From Phytophthora quininea (lineage: Eukaryota; Oomycota; Peronosporomycetes; Peronosporales; Peronosporaceae), in assembly GCA_011947345.1 (NCBI GenBank), contig JAAVTG010000798.1:62001-126000 (forward strand): DNA of 64,000 nt, written 5' to 3'. Of this stretch, positions 1-9,786 are shown in pieces; positions within the stretch are counted from its first letter, which is position 1; each line of letters opens with the position of its first letter. Under the pieces are notes generated by a model. The model saw only the letters and a program-made list of their open reading frames with translations, searched no databases and was not told where the DNA came from. A program made the position numbers and the translations under genes.

Positions 1-75
1 GGCTGCAACGATAATAGGAGGGAGGAGATTGGCGAGGTTACTGCTCCAGCTGAAAAGAAGCGCCGAAAGGCGGCA

Positions 76-1227
76 ATTACCTGGACATCCTGGTCATCGA
101 CGAAGTCTCAATGATGAAGAAACATGAGCTATTGAAGCTCGACAAATACCTGAGAATAGCTAAGCAAATCTCACACCTACCGCTTTGGTGTAGCTCATGT
201 AGCGCTTGTGGGAGATTTTCTTCAGCTACCACCGGTGGGAGGGGCCCCACTCTACAAGAATCCTTCCGAGAGCCAGGACCCAGCGGCGGACGACTTCGCC
301 GGGTATAAGTTGTGGAGGCTCTTCGACCGTGTGATTGTGCTGGACGAGTGTGTTCGATTTAGGGCAGATCCCTAATGGGTCGTGGGTGTCAATTCGCTCG
401 CAAAGGTGTGTGGCTCCCCGAATTTGTCGACCTGATCAACTCGAGAGTTTCTAGCAACGCCAACGTCTCTGAAACATGGAAGCCTGGCGATTCGGTGCCT
501 TGTTTTATAACCTCAGATAATACGACGCGGCTGGCGATGAACAATTTATTCGTTGCAACAGCGGCCAGGCTGCTGCCGAAAGGGGAGCATCATGTACGGA
601 TTGTTGCTAATTTTGGTGGTAAACTAGATAAACCTGGTTCATCGGAAATCTGAAATGTAATGGGTTCCCCGAACACCGAGTTCGGCAGAATGTCGTCTTA
701 TCTCGATTTGATAGTCGGGATGCCGGTGCAAACTACTCAGAACATTCGCGCCGCAAAAATGGTTGCAAACGGGACGCTGGGCACACTGGAGCAGATCATC
801 TACAGGGAGGGTACTGAATTTTGCTACGAGCGCGACAGTGTTGAAGACGTCATTGTAAAAATCCCGAGTGTCGCGTCCTTAGCGTTGATTGTACGCATCC
901 GACGAGGTTCGATGGCGACTGCCATGCAAGGTTGTTTGGATTCCGACTTATTTCCTCTCTTAGCAGACGCCCGACCGTATGGCGAAAGCCACATCTCACT
1001 AGCAACGACTTCAGAAGGAAATTCACGCACTTTGTCCGTTCGTGTCGAGTAATTCCCCATGGTGTGCGCATCATCATCAACTGTGTATAAAGTGCAACGA
1101 GAAACCCTTGACAAAATGGTTGTTACCGAGTGGCGGTCTGAGAATCGAATGTCAAACAAGCGTGAGCTACCGTACTTGCTGGTCTCTAGAGTACAAGACT
1201 AGCCTTTCGGACACTATACCCACTGAC
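76..1227 (+). pseudogene. PIF1/Helitron-type DNA helicase fossil, 5' part
   Basis: Broken coding sequence of a PIF1-like superfamily 1 helicase, probably from a Helitron. Reading several frames in order gives the Walker B segment VIDEVSMM (about 95-120), a GDFLQLPPVGG block (about 210-245), then LDECVRF, SDNTTRLAMNNLF, a block GMPVQTTQN..VANGTLG (about 715-785), VYKVQ, and VVTEWRSENRMSN with PYLLVSR near 1115-1195. These are the successive conserved blocks of PIF1/Helitron helicases, but they are spread over at least three frames with internal stops, so the gene is dead. Walker A lies left of the window or is lost. The fossil stops exactly at the hAT insertion at 1228 and resumes at 4352. Confidence 0.75.
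1220..1227. repeat. Left 8-bp target-site duplication of the hAT element
   Basis: CCACTGAC lies directly before the left terminus and CCACCGAC directly after the right terminus (4352-4359). Seven of eight bases match, and the difference is a C/T transition. Eight-base duplications are diagnostic of hAT transposition. Confidence 0.85.
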
Positions 1228-1238
1228 CAGGGGTCTGA
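1228..1238. repeat. hAT terminal inverted repeat, left (11 bp)
   Basis: CAGGGGTCTGA; an exact inverse match is at 4341-4351. Beyond 11 bp the two ends diverge. Confidence 0.85.
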
Positions 1239-2700
1239 ATAAAAATTGTCAAACTACAAATAACTGTATTGAAAAATATAAAAACGGATTATTGCAGATT
1301 GCCAGCACCAATAAAATATATTGAACAATAATTACAATAAAATGACGTTTCCAGTACTTAAATCTGACTGTGTGGATGTAAGTACATACGTACATCTTGG
1401 CAACTATAATGTTTCGATGAGTATCGGTCGTATTTCATTTCACGACGACAAATGATAAGAAGCTAGTATGATCAAGCTATACCACGAGCAACATTCAAAA
1501 GAAACCCTGCAGCAAAACAAAGTGAATTTCTTGAGGGCGACGACGATAACTGGACTTGGTACCAACCTCAAACGATATCACGGTCCATGACCTCTATGTG
1601 GTGAAGAAATATACGCGAGAATTCTCCACCCGTGCAGAAGCTTCCTCCCACAATAACCCGCCTTCTCGACAGGGTACCGGGAGTAAGGGCATAACCGGAA
1701 GATCCACAATCACGCTCACTTTGCAAAATGAATGCATTATCGATCCCCAGCCCGCAAAGATGGCACTCTCTCACTCACTCACCCACTCACACACACACAT
1801 CCAACATGCATCGCACTACTGCTGCCCCAAGCGCACACCATAGCCTACACAGCCAAGTGGCCGACAACTCAGACCACCCTGTTTCCGATAACTTCAAACC
1901 TCCGCCCGAGCTACTCTGACCCCATGATGACAGCCACTTCAACCTGCCCTTTGCATGCGGTGCACTCTTACCTATGCCCTTGTCCTGTTCTGCTTGCTCT
2001 CAGCGTCCATCGACAGACGTACACCTCGCCGCAAAACGTCACAAACTACTGAGACTTTTATTCTCCCCACACGCTAGGTCTTACAGTATTTTACGTCCCG
2101 GAAGTTCTCCTCGCGCTGTGTGCCACTGCTTGGTCATCCTATTACCGACAGGCTAGACACGGAACGGCATACATCGCTGAGCTGGAAAGAACCCCTCAGT
2201 CCCGGACACAGTCACTTTTTGAAATTTCTATCAACCGCAATAGGATGATCAATAATTTCTTTCTTTTGTATACTTGCCAACGGACCTCAAGATGATTTAC
2301 CATACAAAAATTCTTATACAGACTAAGAGAATTGTGGATGCAAAGAGCTTGTGGTTTTCTGGGCGGTAACTACAACAAATCAGATATTGTAGTCTTAACT
2401 ACATCTAGGTATACTATATGTGTTCATAACAACACTGTTGTAACGGTTTTTATCCCCTTGCGGGAGGAGATGCTGCGGGGTCCTTGATAGATGTCGCACA
2501 CATTAAATTGCAGCAAGCAGCTCGTATTTTGTGTGAAATACGCTAAATATGTGTATTACACCATGTATTTGATGACGCCTCTAAGTATTTGTATGACTAT
2601 ACCAAATTTATATGTGTGAATTGAATGGACAGCAACAACTGCTGAGAACCCTTCGGTAAAGTGTCAACACATGCCGAAGTCGTTTTATTTTCATTTCCAA
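1239..2700. other. hAT 5' non-coding region
   Basis: About 1.46 kb with no convincing gene. It is AT-rich at 1250-1520 and 2220-2600. Open stretches at 1556-2156 are C/T- and CA-rich low-complexity reading, with no domain or codon signal. It contains a short simple repeat at 1765-1799. Confidence 0.5.
1765..1799. repeat. (CTCA)n/(CA)n simple repeat
   Basis: A short, impure tetranucleotide CTCA array running into a CA dinucleotide tract inside the hAT element. It explains the spurious Thr/His/Leu-rich open frames here. Confidence 0.8.
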
Positions 2701-2737
2701 TCTTACCTTCCCACAAGATGACGCAAAACAAGGAGCT

Positions 2738-4225
2738 GTGTGCTTTTTCTACGAAAAGCTTGGCCAAGGCCGCTACCGCTGCAAGCAGTGTGGAAGCGAG
2801 CGGAAGCAACTTCAAGGAACGGGCTACTCAAACCTAGTGGCACATCTGTCACACCGACATGAGGGCTACAAGGTTCAATACGCTGCCTCGCTGTCCAAGG
2901 AGACCCCGCCACTCCAGAGCTTCGGTTTCGTCCCCGAGAAGACCTCGCACCGTTTTCAGCGGATGCGCTGGGTGATTGATTGCAATATGCCGCTCGCTGA
3001 AGTCGACGACGATCTCACGCGCTTCATGTCCAAGCTGCTCCAGGTGTCATCTCGGGTCCTGCTGAACAGCATGCACAACGTCGCTAAAAAGTCGGCACTG
3101 CGTTGGAGAACGAGCTCGGTAGCTGTTTTGGGATCATGTTCGATGGTTGGTCCAGTGGCTCCATGCATTATACTGGAGGTTTATGCCATGCATGAAGTCG
3201 GTGGTGTGCTTCGCGTTCCTTTGCTCGCGGTGTCGCCGTTGCTGGATGGGAGCCAAGCTGCTGACTCTCACATCAAGTTGTTTGACGGTGTGCTCGATAT
3301 CTACAACAAGACGCTGGATAACGTGGCATTCCTCATCGGAGATAACTGCAACACCAATCAATCCATCGCGACAAAGTTGAAGGTCCCACTGATTGGCTGT
3401 GCGAGCCACCGCTTTTATCTTGCGGTCAACAAGTACCTAGCTGACTTCGAGCCACTTCTTACTGAGGTGAACACCTTCATGTCCAAGCTGTGTAACAGCA
3501 ACACCTTCGCAGAGCTTTCAAAGCTCACCACACTTCATCCAATCAAACGCAATGTGACCAGATGGAGTTCGAGCTTCGAAATGCTGCGCTGGTATGTGCG
3601 CATTCGTCCTGAGATCAAGGCTGTGGAGGCTGTCGAAGATTTGGTCCCGACCGGCGCATCCCATCGAAAGCTGCTGGGCTTACTCGACCACATGAAGAAG
3701 TTTGAAAGCGTGACGAAAAAGTTGCAGTGTGATGACATCGATCTGGCTGACGTACGCCTGCTGTTTGACTCCGTGATCAGCGAATATCCGAACATGCGGG
3801 CTAATCTCAAGCCTACGGCCCGTGTCGTCCACTCACCCGTGTTTGAGTCTGTAGTGGTCAAGGCTATTAATGGGACCGTGCTGTCAAGTGCAGAGAAGGA
3901 AACGGTGAAGCGGTTTGCTGTTTCGAAGTCTTCTGGCAAGCGCAAGGCTCATGACGAAGACTACGCGACAGAGATTCTCCGCGGCAAGTCATACAAGCGT
4001 GCGAAGTCGAACAAGCAGAGCCGTGATGTCGTCTACAGTAAGCTGCTCAAGCAACTTCCTCCCACGTCCAACAGATGCGAACGTCTTTTCTCTCAATGTA
4101 CGTTGGTACTTACACCGCAGCGATCGTGCATGCTGCCCGCTGACTTCGAGCTGCTCATGTTTCTGCGAGGGAATATCAATATGTGGGATGCCACGACGCT
4201 AGTTGACTCGAAGACAACTGAGTAA
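2738..4225 (+). CDS. hAT transposase with BED zinc finger, probably inactive
   Basis: Open frame of about 495 codons. The N-terminus has a BED-like zinc finger (YRCKQCG, then HLSHRH). The middle has IGDNCNTNQ, matching the second catalytic Asp region of hAT transposases. The C-terminus has PTSNRCERLFS followed by LTPQR and ELLMFLRGNI, the hAT dimerisation region. No in-frame ATG exists between the upstream stop at 2657 and 2738, so the first codon is lost, upstream-spliced or non-ATG. The first catalytic motif (FDGWSSG) is present in the DNA near 3137-3160 but in another frame: the main frame shifts away near 3090-3105 and returns near 3172-3176. The protein as read therefore lacks the first catalytic Asp and is probably inactive. 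Confidence 0.85.
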   Translation: MCFFYEKLGQGRYRCKQCGSERKQLQGTGYSNLVAHLSHRHEGYKVQYAASLSKETPPLQSFGFVPEKTSHRFQRMRWVIDCNMPLAEVDDDLTRFMSKLLQVSSRVLLNSMHNVAKKSALRWRTSSVAVLGSCSMVGPVAPCIILEVYAMHEVGGVLRVPLLAVSPLLDGSQAADSHIKLFDGVLDIYNKTLDNVAFLIGDNCNTNQSIATKLKVPLIGCASHRFYLAVNKYLADFEPLLTEVNTFMSKLCNSNTFAELSKLTTLHPIKRNVTRWSSSFEMLRWYVRIRPEIKAVEAVEDLVPTGASHRKLLGLLDHMKKFESVTKKLQCDDIDLADVRLLFDSVISEYPNMRANLKPTARVVHSPVFESVVVKAINGTVLSSAEKETVKRFAVSKSSGKRKAHDEDYATEILRGKSYKRAKSNKQSRDVVYSKLLKQLPPTSNRCERLFSQCTLVLTPQRSCMLPADFELLMFLRGNINMWDATTLVDSKTTE

Positions 4226-4340
4226 TACATACGAGCAGTCGAATTGCCGTAATTGCGGCAATTTTTATTATTGCTTCGTGTCGTATTGCCGTACATATTA
4301 CTGAAGCTCACTGGGGCCAATCTACTATCGTATTGTATTG

Positions 4341-4351
4341 TCAGACCCCTG
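4341..4351. repeat. hAT terminal inverted repeat, right (11 bp)
   Basis: TCAGACCCCTG, exact inverse complement of 1228-1238, followed directly by the second copy of the target duplication (4352-4359). Confidence 0.85.
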
Positions 4352-4510
4352 CCACCGACCGACGAGATTACAAGATGGGCCAGGCCCTCCAAGGAGGCTC
4401 TTGATGAGGAGGACCGCCTACAACAACTGAACACTGCCACACCTCAGGCACTTAATGCTGTGGTGTCGATTACCAGTGGTGAAAACACAAAATACTACTG
4501 CTGTAAATGA
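4352..4510 (+). pseudogene. PIF1/Helitron-type helicase fossil, 3' part
   Basis: Continuation of the helicase interrupted at 1227. Read from the target duplication, the frame gives TDEITRWARPSKEAL, then DEEDRLQQL and a stop at 4508-4510. Joined to the left flank it restores the C-terminal helicase segment following the SRV.TRLAFRTLYPLTD block. It belongs with the fossil at 76-1227 and marks the far side of the hAT insertion. Confidence 0.7.
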
Positions 4511-5161
4511 TCCAGCGGTTTGTACATTATCACGTCGTTCATGCTCAATCACCGTCCGTACGCTCCGTGGACGTCAACCTTTGGATGTAAACATCTTGAC
4601 ACCAAACCTGCAAGTTCCATGCACTCGATAGCGAGCAACAACGATTGCACGACAGGGGATGGCGTCAACGGGATCGCTCAGTGCTCATGGTTATGCCTCG
4701 TTTTGTGCAAGCTTTATTACATCCCGTAGAACGACGATCGCCCTGCATCCTCTCGGTTCATTTTGTTGTCGGTTCCGTGGCGTATGTGACGCCTAACATT
4801 CTCACTGGCGGAGTCACAGGGGAAGTTCTTGCAGCGTTTAAGTATTTGCAGTGGGCCTTCGCATGTGCGGTGCTGACCATCTCCGCAGTCCGGTCCCTCG
4901 TCTACTATTTGCAGAGAGTCGTCGAGAAGCTGCTCTCTGCGGCCTGTCAGGCCGATGTCGTGCTATCTATCAGTAATGCTGTGCGTGTGTAGCTATAACC
5001 CTCCAGTCCATAAGGAAACGATTTTGCTGATACCGTGGTCGAAGCTATCGCCAATCAAGCTATCACGAATGGAGAAACGGTCGTTTCCACTTGGAAAAAT
5101 GCGCTGAATTTGCTCACAGACCCCGGAGCAATGACCAACCTGCGTCCGTTGTTGATGAACT
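4511..5161. other. No recognised gene
   Basis: About 650 bp. A 115-codon plus-strand opening at 4645-4992 has no recognisable motif, and openings at 5035-5496 are the reverse of the minus-strand fossil that follows. No terminal repeats or Helitron hairpin could be assigned by eye. Confidence 0.4.
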
Positions 5162-6150
5162 TTAGGATCTCGTCGATAAAAACTTCAGCTGTAGTGTCGT
5201 GGACGATATTTGCAACCAGACTTTTGAACGATTATTTTTTTCTTCATTCTGGCGAAGCACGCATAATGATGTGGGATTGTTTTGACTACATGGAAGCTGA
5301 AAAGACAACGAAAACAAAAGTAAAATGGCGCTGCGTACAGCAATCTTCGGCCGCCAACGTCTTGCCGTCTCATGCACTTGGCTTCGTGGCCTCCCGAAGA
5401 AGAAAGAGTGAAAGCGGCTCAGGTGTCGGCGTAGCGACATTGTTCCGGTGGCAACAAAGTCGCAGTTGCGGACAAAACAGAACAGGTCGTCGATGACAGC
5501 AACGAGGAGTGGCTCATTGATGCCAATATCGCGAAGGTAGAATGACGAGTCCAGAAATCCGTGGACGAACAGGTTGTTCGTCAGATACCCGGCGGGTGAA
5601 TAGATAAAGTCACCCCGAAAGAGAAGCATGTCGCCCTTGTTCAACGGAATGGGTTTCCACGTTCGAGCGAAGCGCAACCAGCCGGGTCCACCCGTATGCG
5701 TAAATCACGGTGTCGTCCTTGGTGGCCAGCAGTAGCGCCCCTGGTACCCCTTGCACGTCCGCCGCATTAATGTCAGGCAGTGGTGGTGGGAAATCTCGGC
5801 GAACCGGTTGATTCGGAGCTCCCGCGTGCGTCTTGAGCAAACTCCATTCTGTTGCCGTCGAGATCGAAAAACGTTCTGTAGTGGCGGCGGAAGGCCGCTG
5901 TCAGCGCGCGGCTAACATAATCTGGTAGCAGAGCACGTGGTTGGTAGGTGTCGAGGGCTTCTCCATTCCAAGTGCCATTGCTCCAATTTAACTCTTCGTG
6001 GCTAGCAAAGTCGAGGAACTTGTTGGTTGTCTCGTCGGTGACAGCCTTGTAGAGAACAATGTACCCTTTCTCGGTCAAATGCTGACGGGCGTTCATTGCG
6101 TTCATGACTGTTGCAGGACTTCGGTAGGATGGCGCAGAATTGCAAATGAG
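5162..6150 (-). pseudogene. 2OG-Fe(II) dioxygenase-like protein with C2H2-type finger, frameshifted
   Basis: Minus-strand coding fossil in three overlapping frames (from about 6150 to 5820, 5840 to 5655, and 5677 to 5162). The order is a start region with ARQHLTEKGYIVLYKAV, then LLPDYVSRAL, then NAADVQGVPGALLLATKDD, then PLNKGDMLLFRGDFIYS, AGYLTNNLFVHGFLD, and a finger C-x4-C-x12-H-x4-H (CFVRNC then RRHLSRFH). The GDMLLFRGD...VHGFLD pattern resembles the C-terminal strand of phytanoyl-CoA-type dioxygenases; the position usually holding a metal-binding His after FRGD reads Tyr. Frameshifts fall near 5825 and 5665. The family assignment is inference; the frames and finger spacing are visible. 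Confidence 0.45.
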
Positions 6151-6207
6151 CGCATATCTGCAGGATATGTGCGCCTCGCCGAATCCACCATTTAGACTAC
6201 ACGTCAC

Positions 6208-6934
6208 CGCACAGCAATATCTGACTAAAAATACAAGCTATTGTTGTGAAGGCTGGTGTTTTTCTGCGTGTTGAAGTTGAGGATGGCAAACTTCGAGCAA
6301 AATTCGACAAGTTTTGCCCAGAGCAGTTGTATTTGCTCACATCGCTTCTCGTCGAGCCTCGGGACCATAACGAACAGAACGCATCAACATCCCGATTGAA
6401 CATTAACGTGCTCCTTGCTCATGTACCCAATGGGTGCGTCAGTGAAAACGGCAGGAACATATCGAGCGAAGAGGAGTCTCTCATCTTCTTGGAGTGCTAC
6501 CAAGCTGGCCTAGCGGGAAGAAAATAGGGACAGGATGGAAACGAAGTTCGTTTTGAATACGGCAGAGGCCAGGCAGCTGATACGTTGGGACAGATCGAAA
6601 TGTACGACAGCGGCATAAAATAAAGCATATTGCGATCTTTACTTCGATGCACATCTCCGCTTTGGCTGCGTCTTGGCCTTTCAGATAGAAACTAGGGACA
6701 GATCGAAGTTCATGTGGCCTACGGGATAAAGCTTAAGAATGCCACTGGTCTGCCTGGCAAAGATCAAGGACACGGATCACGTGACATGACTGGAGACGCA
6801 TCACTGTGCGTCATGTTCTTGCAAACCAAAAGCACAATATATATCGAAATGTGTGCGTGGGCATAAGAATAAGTATCATATGAGCGCATCCTCGTGGCTT
6901 GCATACCCGCGACTTCGTCCACGCATAGCGCAAA
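6208..6934. other. No recognised gene
   Basis: About 730 bp. A 93-codon plus opening at 6246-6527 (acidic, ending GLAGRK) has no motif I recognise. The remaining sequence looks non-coding, with AT-rich tracts near 6830-6870. Confidence 0.4.
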
Positions 6935-6941
6935 TTGAAAG

Positions 6942-7611
6942 ATGGCCGGCAAGGGACGACAAGGAAGAAGCGCGCAAGCGCAAGTTACTGGCGGAAAGAC
7001 CAACCTGACTCCAAGAGCAAGGCAAACGCGGACGAAGCGCCATCGCGTTTGACACCTTACCAACGTATGCGTCAGATCCTGGCTGGTGAAGGAAACGGCC
7101 AAACACGCATTGTATCGACTGTTGAAGGTGGGCAATGTATTAGTGTTTTCTATTCCCCTTTGCATATTGTAACGCTGTCAATAATGCTGTTGCAGATCTT
7201 CAGGCGTTCCTGAAGAAGAACTCAAATGACGAGAAGGTCATCCACCTCGTGAAATTGCTGTGGATTTCCGACCACCAGCATAAGCAGCTAAAGTTTGTGC
7301 GACTCCACTTTGTCGACGCTGATTCGCCGGAACCGCTTGATCAGCTACTGAAGGTGCGTGCTGTGGTCCTAAGTGCTTTGTAGCTTCCCTCTACTTGATG
7401 CTGCCGCTGCACACAGGCATTTCGCGAGACGTACGCTGAGAACACCCGTGACGTCGACACCTTGTTGTTCACGGCAACCGCGTGGGATATTGACTCAGGA
7501 GATGAACACCTGCCACCAGCAGGAGCCATTGTACAGATCCTCTCCTACTCGAACCTCGGTTTGTTCCGCGACGTTCAGTGCCAAGCTACAATCCGCCTGT
7601 CCTGGACCTAA
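6942..7611 (+). CDS. Conserved-looking protein of unknown function, three exons
   Basis: Splice reading gives exon 1 to 7127, intron 7128-7195 (GTGGGC...TTGCAG), exon 2 at 7196-7353, intron 7354-7416 (GTGCGT...ACACAG), and exon 3 at 7417-7611. The exons join in frame to about 180 residues: a Lys/Arg-rich N-terminus, then LTPYQRMRQIL, DLQAFLKKNS, LVKLLWISDHQHKQLKFVRL, FVDADSPEPL, AFRETYAENTRDVDTLLFTA and a C-terminal ILSYSNLGLFRDVQCQA before the stop. The likely ATG at 6942 is one base out of frame with the rest, as with other single-base losses in this window. I do not recognise the family. Hydrophobic-patterned blocks across two clean introns argue that it is, or recently was, a real gene. 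Confidence 0.6.
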
Positions 7612-7772
7612 TTCAGAGATCACTACGCCGCTGTTGAAGAAGGGGATGTGCTGGTGACCAAAAAATGGGACAATTATTCATAGTTTTCGGTAGCCAATGT
7701 GCCATTTTACAATTTGCTGTGGACTGCCGAACATAGAACGCGATGGTGACTGTTGTGACTCAATGCCAAAAA

Positions 7773-8521
7773 CCCAGGGATCGCGCAACTACAGCACGCG
7801 CAAGCAACTTCATCTTGTGACGAGTTTTGCCGGCGAAACCAGCTGACTGGGAGGCTGTTGTAGCCGCTTACAACGCGCTGGAACCCAACAACAGGTTTCG
7901 TGGAATTGGCAGCTTGAAGCGGAAGTTCGCCAATCTCTGTTGGACGCATCGCCACGCCAGCAAACTATCCGATGCCCAAACGTTGGCACGCAGTGCGAAG
8001 CAGCAGCTTAACCAGCGCTCGTACCGTGACCGCAACGAGTCGAGAGCCCCATGTGCAACGAGCGGGAAGAGGTTGGGGCGGAGGATCGGAGCGAAGGAGA
8101 CCGCCATGCGCACCCGAAAACTAGCAGGGATGAATACGCAGACGGACGCGACTGTCTTCGGAATTTTGGGACCGCTGATAAGACGAGGGGCAACGCTTTT
8201 GGAACAGGAGACGGTAGCAGGGAGTTGGAACGAGGTACAGACCATCCTAACTGTTCGTGCCGGATCGAGCATCGCCTATTAGCCCAACAACTAGAACGGT
8301 TCCAAGCAACGGTTGTGCGCGAGCTTAAAGCAATGTATATATTAGAGCGGGATGAAAGAAGACACCAGCGAAACTTGGACCTGCGCGCGGCCAGACGTTA
8401 TCAAAAGCAGCTACAAGCATTCATCGCAATGCCAGGGTCCCAGATCGCAGGTATTTTTGCCTGCAGAACTTTAATCAGAAGACGCAAGCAATGGGAATTC
8501 AAGACACTTCGAAGACTATAA
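7773..8521 (+). pseudogene. Myb/SANT-like lineage-expanded protein, degraded
   Basis: The segment NYSTRKQLHLV (about 7780) is followed in another frame by PADWEAVVAAYN, RFRGIGSLKRKFANL (about 7830-7945) and a basic region, then in a third frame by a coiled-coil tail (LLAQQLERFQ, LERDERRHQRNLDLRAARRY, to about 8440). An NYS-plus-W-plus-LKRKF module with a coiled-coil tail is the layout of an abundant oomycete family resembling a trihelix/Myb DNA-binding fold (I believe catalogued as DUF6818). At least two frame changes mean no intact product. It could be derived from a transposon. Confidence 0.5.
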
Positions 8522-8954
8522 ACCTCCGTAAAAAACACGTGTTAGAAAACAAGCAAGCAAAAATGCTGAAAGCCATGACATTGCAAACTGCCCCATCCAC
8601 TTCTCTTTGTCCTTGGCATCTTCATGTCAACGTCGACAGCTTGGTCTCCCCGCAGTTTGAGCCGCCCCGTACCTTATTGCATCAAAATTAATCGCATCAT
8701 CTCCTTCTCATCTCCGGTTCAAACACATTTTCATAGCTCCAAAAGTTGAATTTACTGTCCTAACTTCCGCGAGATTAGGACAGCATAGAAGATCGATAGA
8801 TTGTTGTCGATCTCCGTTGCGCTCACTTGTGATTTTGCCAGCGAACCCCAAAACCAATAGCGAGGAATCACACACGCAACAGACAAGGTAAGCCGACCAT
8901 CACCGGGTCTTCACTGATTAATTGGTACTAACAGTGCATCATGCATGCAAGACG
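8522..8954. other. Intergenic, nothing recognised
   Basis: About 430 bp with short AT-rich segments and no sustained reading frame or repeat. The last part would be the 5' flank of the H4-like locus. Confidence 0.5.
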
Positions 8955-9262
8955 ATGGCTGGTCGCGGTAAAGGCGGCAAAGTTCTTGGCAAGGAGGCTC
9001 AAAGCGTCACCGCTATCTTCTGCGGGACAATATTCAAGGCATCACAAGACCAGCTATCCGGCGTCTTGCTCGTCGTGCAGGTATCATAACATTATCCAAA
9101 CTCGTCTATCAGGAAACACGTGCAGTGCTGAAAGTTTTTATCAGTAATCTTGTACAAGATGCTATAGTGTATGCAGAACATGCCAATCGAAAAACTATCA
9201 AAGCGAGGGACGTCATCTACGCATTGAAATGACAAGGGCGGACGCTGTATGCGTTTAGTGAC
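8955..9262 (+). pseudogene. Histone H4-like pseudogene
   Basis: Starts [13 protein letters not shown], then needs one extra base near 8992 to continue as [50 protein letters not shown] and RDVIYALK, followed by a TGA at 9230-9232 where H4 has Arg (KRQGRTLYGF); the next codons still read QGRTLYAF. About two thirds of residues match canonical H4, which is normally almost invariant, so substitutions have accumulated freely (YAEHANRKT for YTEHARRKT, for example). The stop would remove the last ~11 residues, including the strand that packs on H2A. One frameshift, one nonsense codon and many replacements indicate a decayed paralogue. Confidence 0.85.
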
Positions 9263-9348
9263 GGACACAACACAGTATAAAGCGGTATCTACGAGACAAA
9301 AACCTCTTCATTCATTATCGCTAGCTGAGTTTCGTCCTTGCCTGTGAC

Positions 9349-9786
9349 TTAACCGTCATCAGCTGCCTCATCGCTACTCGGACTGTAATCGCTATCATTA
9401 TCATCAGCTCGTCTCGACCGCCGTGTCTACGCCTTGGTGCTGCGGGTATCGCCTTGCTTTTCTTCGTCACCTACTCCTCCTCCCTGTCTTCGCGGGTATC
9501 CACTTCTTTTTCTTCTTCTGCACTCTCATCCTCGCTGCCCACCGCACCTTCATCATCGTTGCCCTTCTTGCTCGATCTTGCGCGACGCTTCACGGTCCGC
9601 TTCACTGATTATAGCCAATTCGCCCCGTGCAAGATTCATCAGCCGATTTACTCGTTTCGTAGACCTCCCTCCCGGGTCGTCAGCAGCCATCCGCTTCAGC
9701 GACTCAAATGGACGGCACCGTAACGGGGTTACACGAAAGTCACGCCCGTGCGTTGACTTTAGAGGTTTCAAAAACCTCTTAACCAT
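9349..9786 (-). pseudogene. Degraded charged protein, unknown family
   Basis: Minus-strand reading in consecutive frames gives a basic segment (MVKRFLKPLKS, then RMAADDPGGRSTKRVNRLMN), a Lys/Arg-rich stretch (KRRARSSKKGNDDEG), an acidic stretch (SEDESAEEEKEVDTRED) and an acidic tail (RRADDNDSDYSPSSDEAADD) ending at 9349-9351, with two frame changes and one internal stop. Biased charge blocks in a consistent order suggest a former gene, possibly a retroelement Gag-like or nuclear protein. I cannot name it. Confidence 0.35.

Larger units (their letters stand above)
1228..4351 (+). mobile_element. Complete hAT-family DNA transposon (3,124 bp)
   Basis: Both ends are visible. The left terminus CAGGGGTCTGA (1228-1238) is mirrored by its reverse complement at 4341-4351, and 8-bp near-identical duplications flank the element. 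The interior holds one transposase-like reading frame (2738-4225) with a BED-type zinc finger and a hAT C-terminal dimerisation region, plus about 1.4 kb of AT-rich 5' non-coding DNA. It sits inside the helicase fossil: deleting the element and one duplication copy rejoins helicase codons in frame (Y-P-L-T then D-E-I-T-R-W-A-R-P). Confidence 0.88.

Noticed and set aside
1556..2156. Several plus-strand openings that could be small genes
   Set aside because: Composition is set by CTCA/CA simple repeats and C-rich DNA; no motif, no start context, and the region is the non-coding 5' part of the hAT element.
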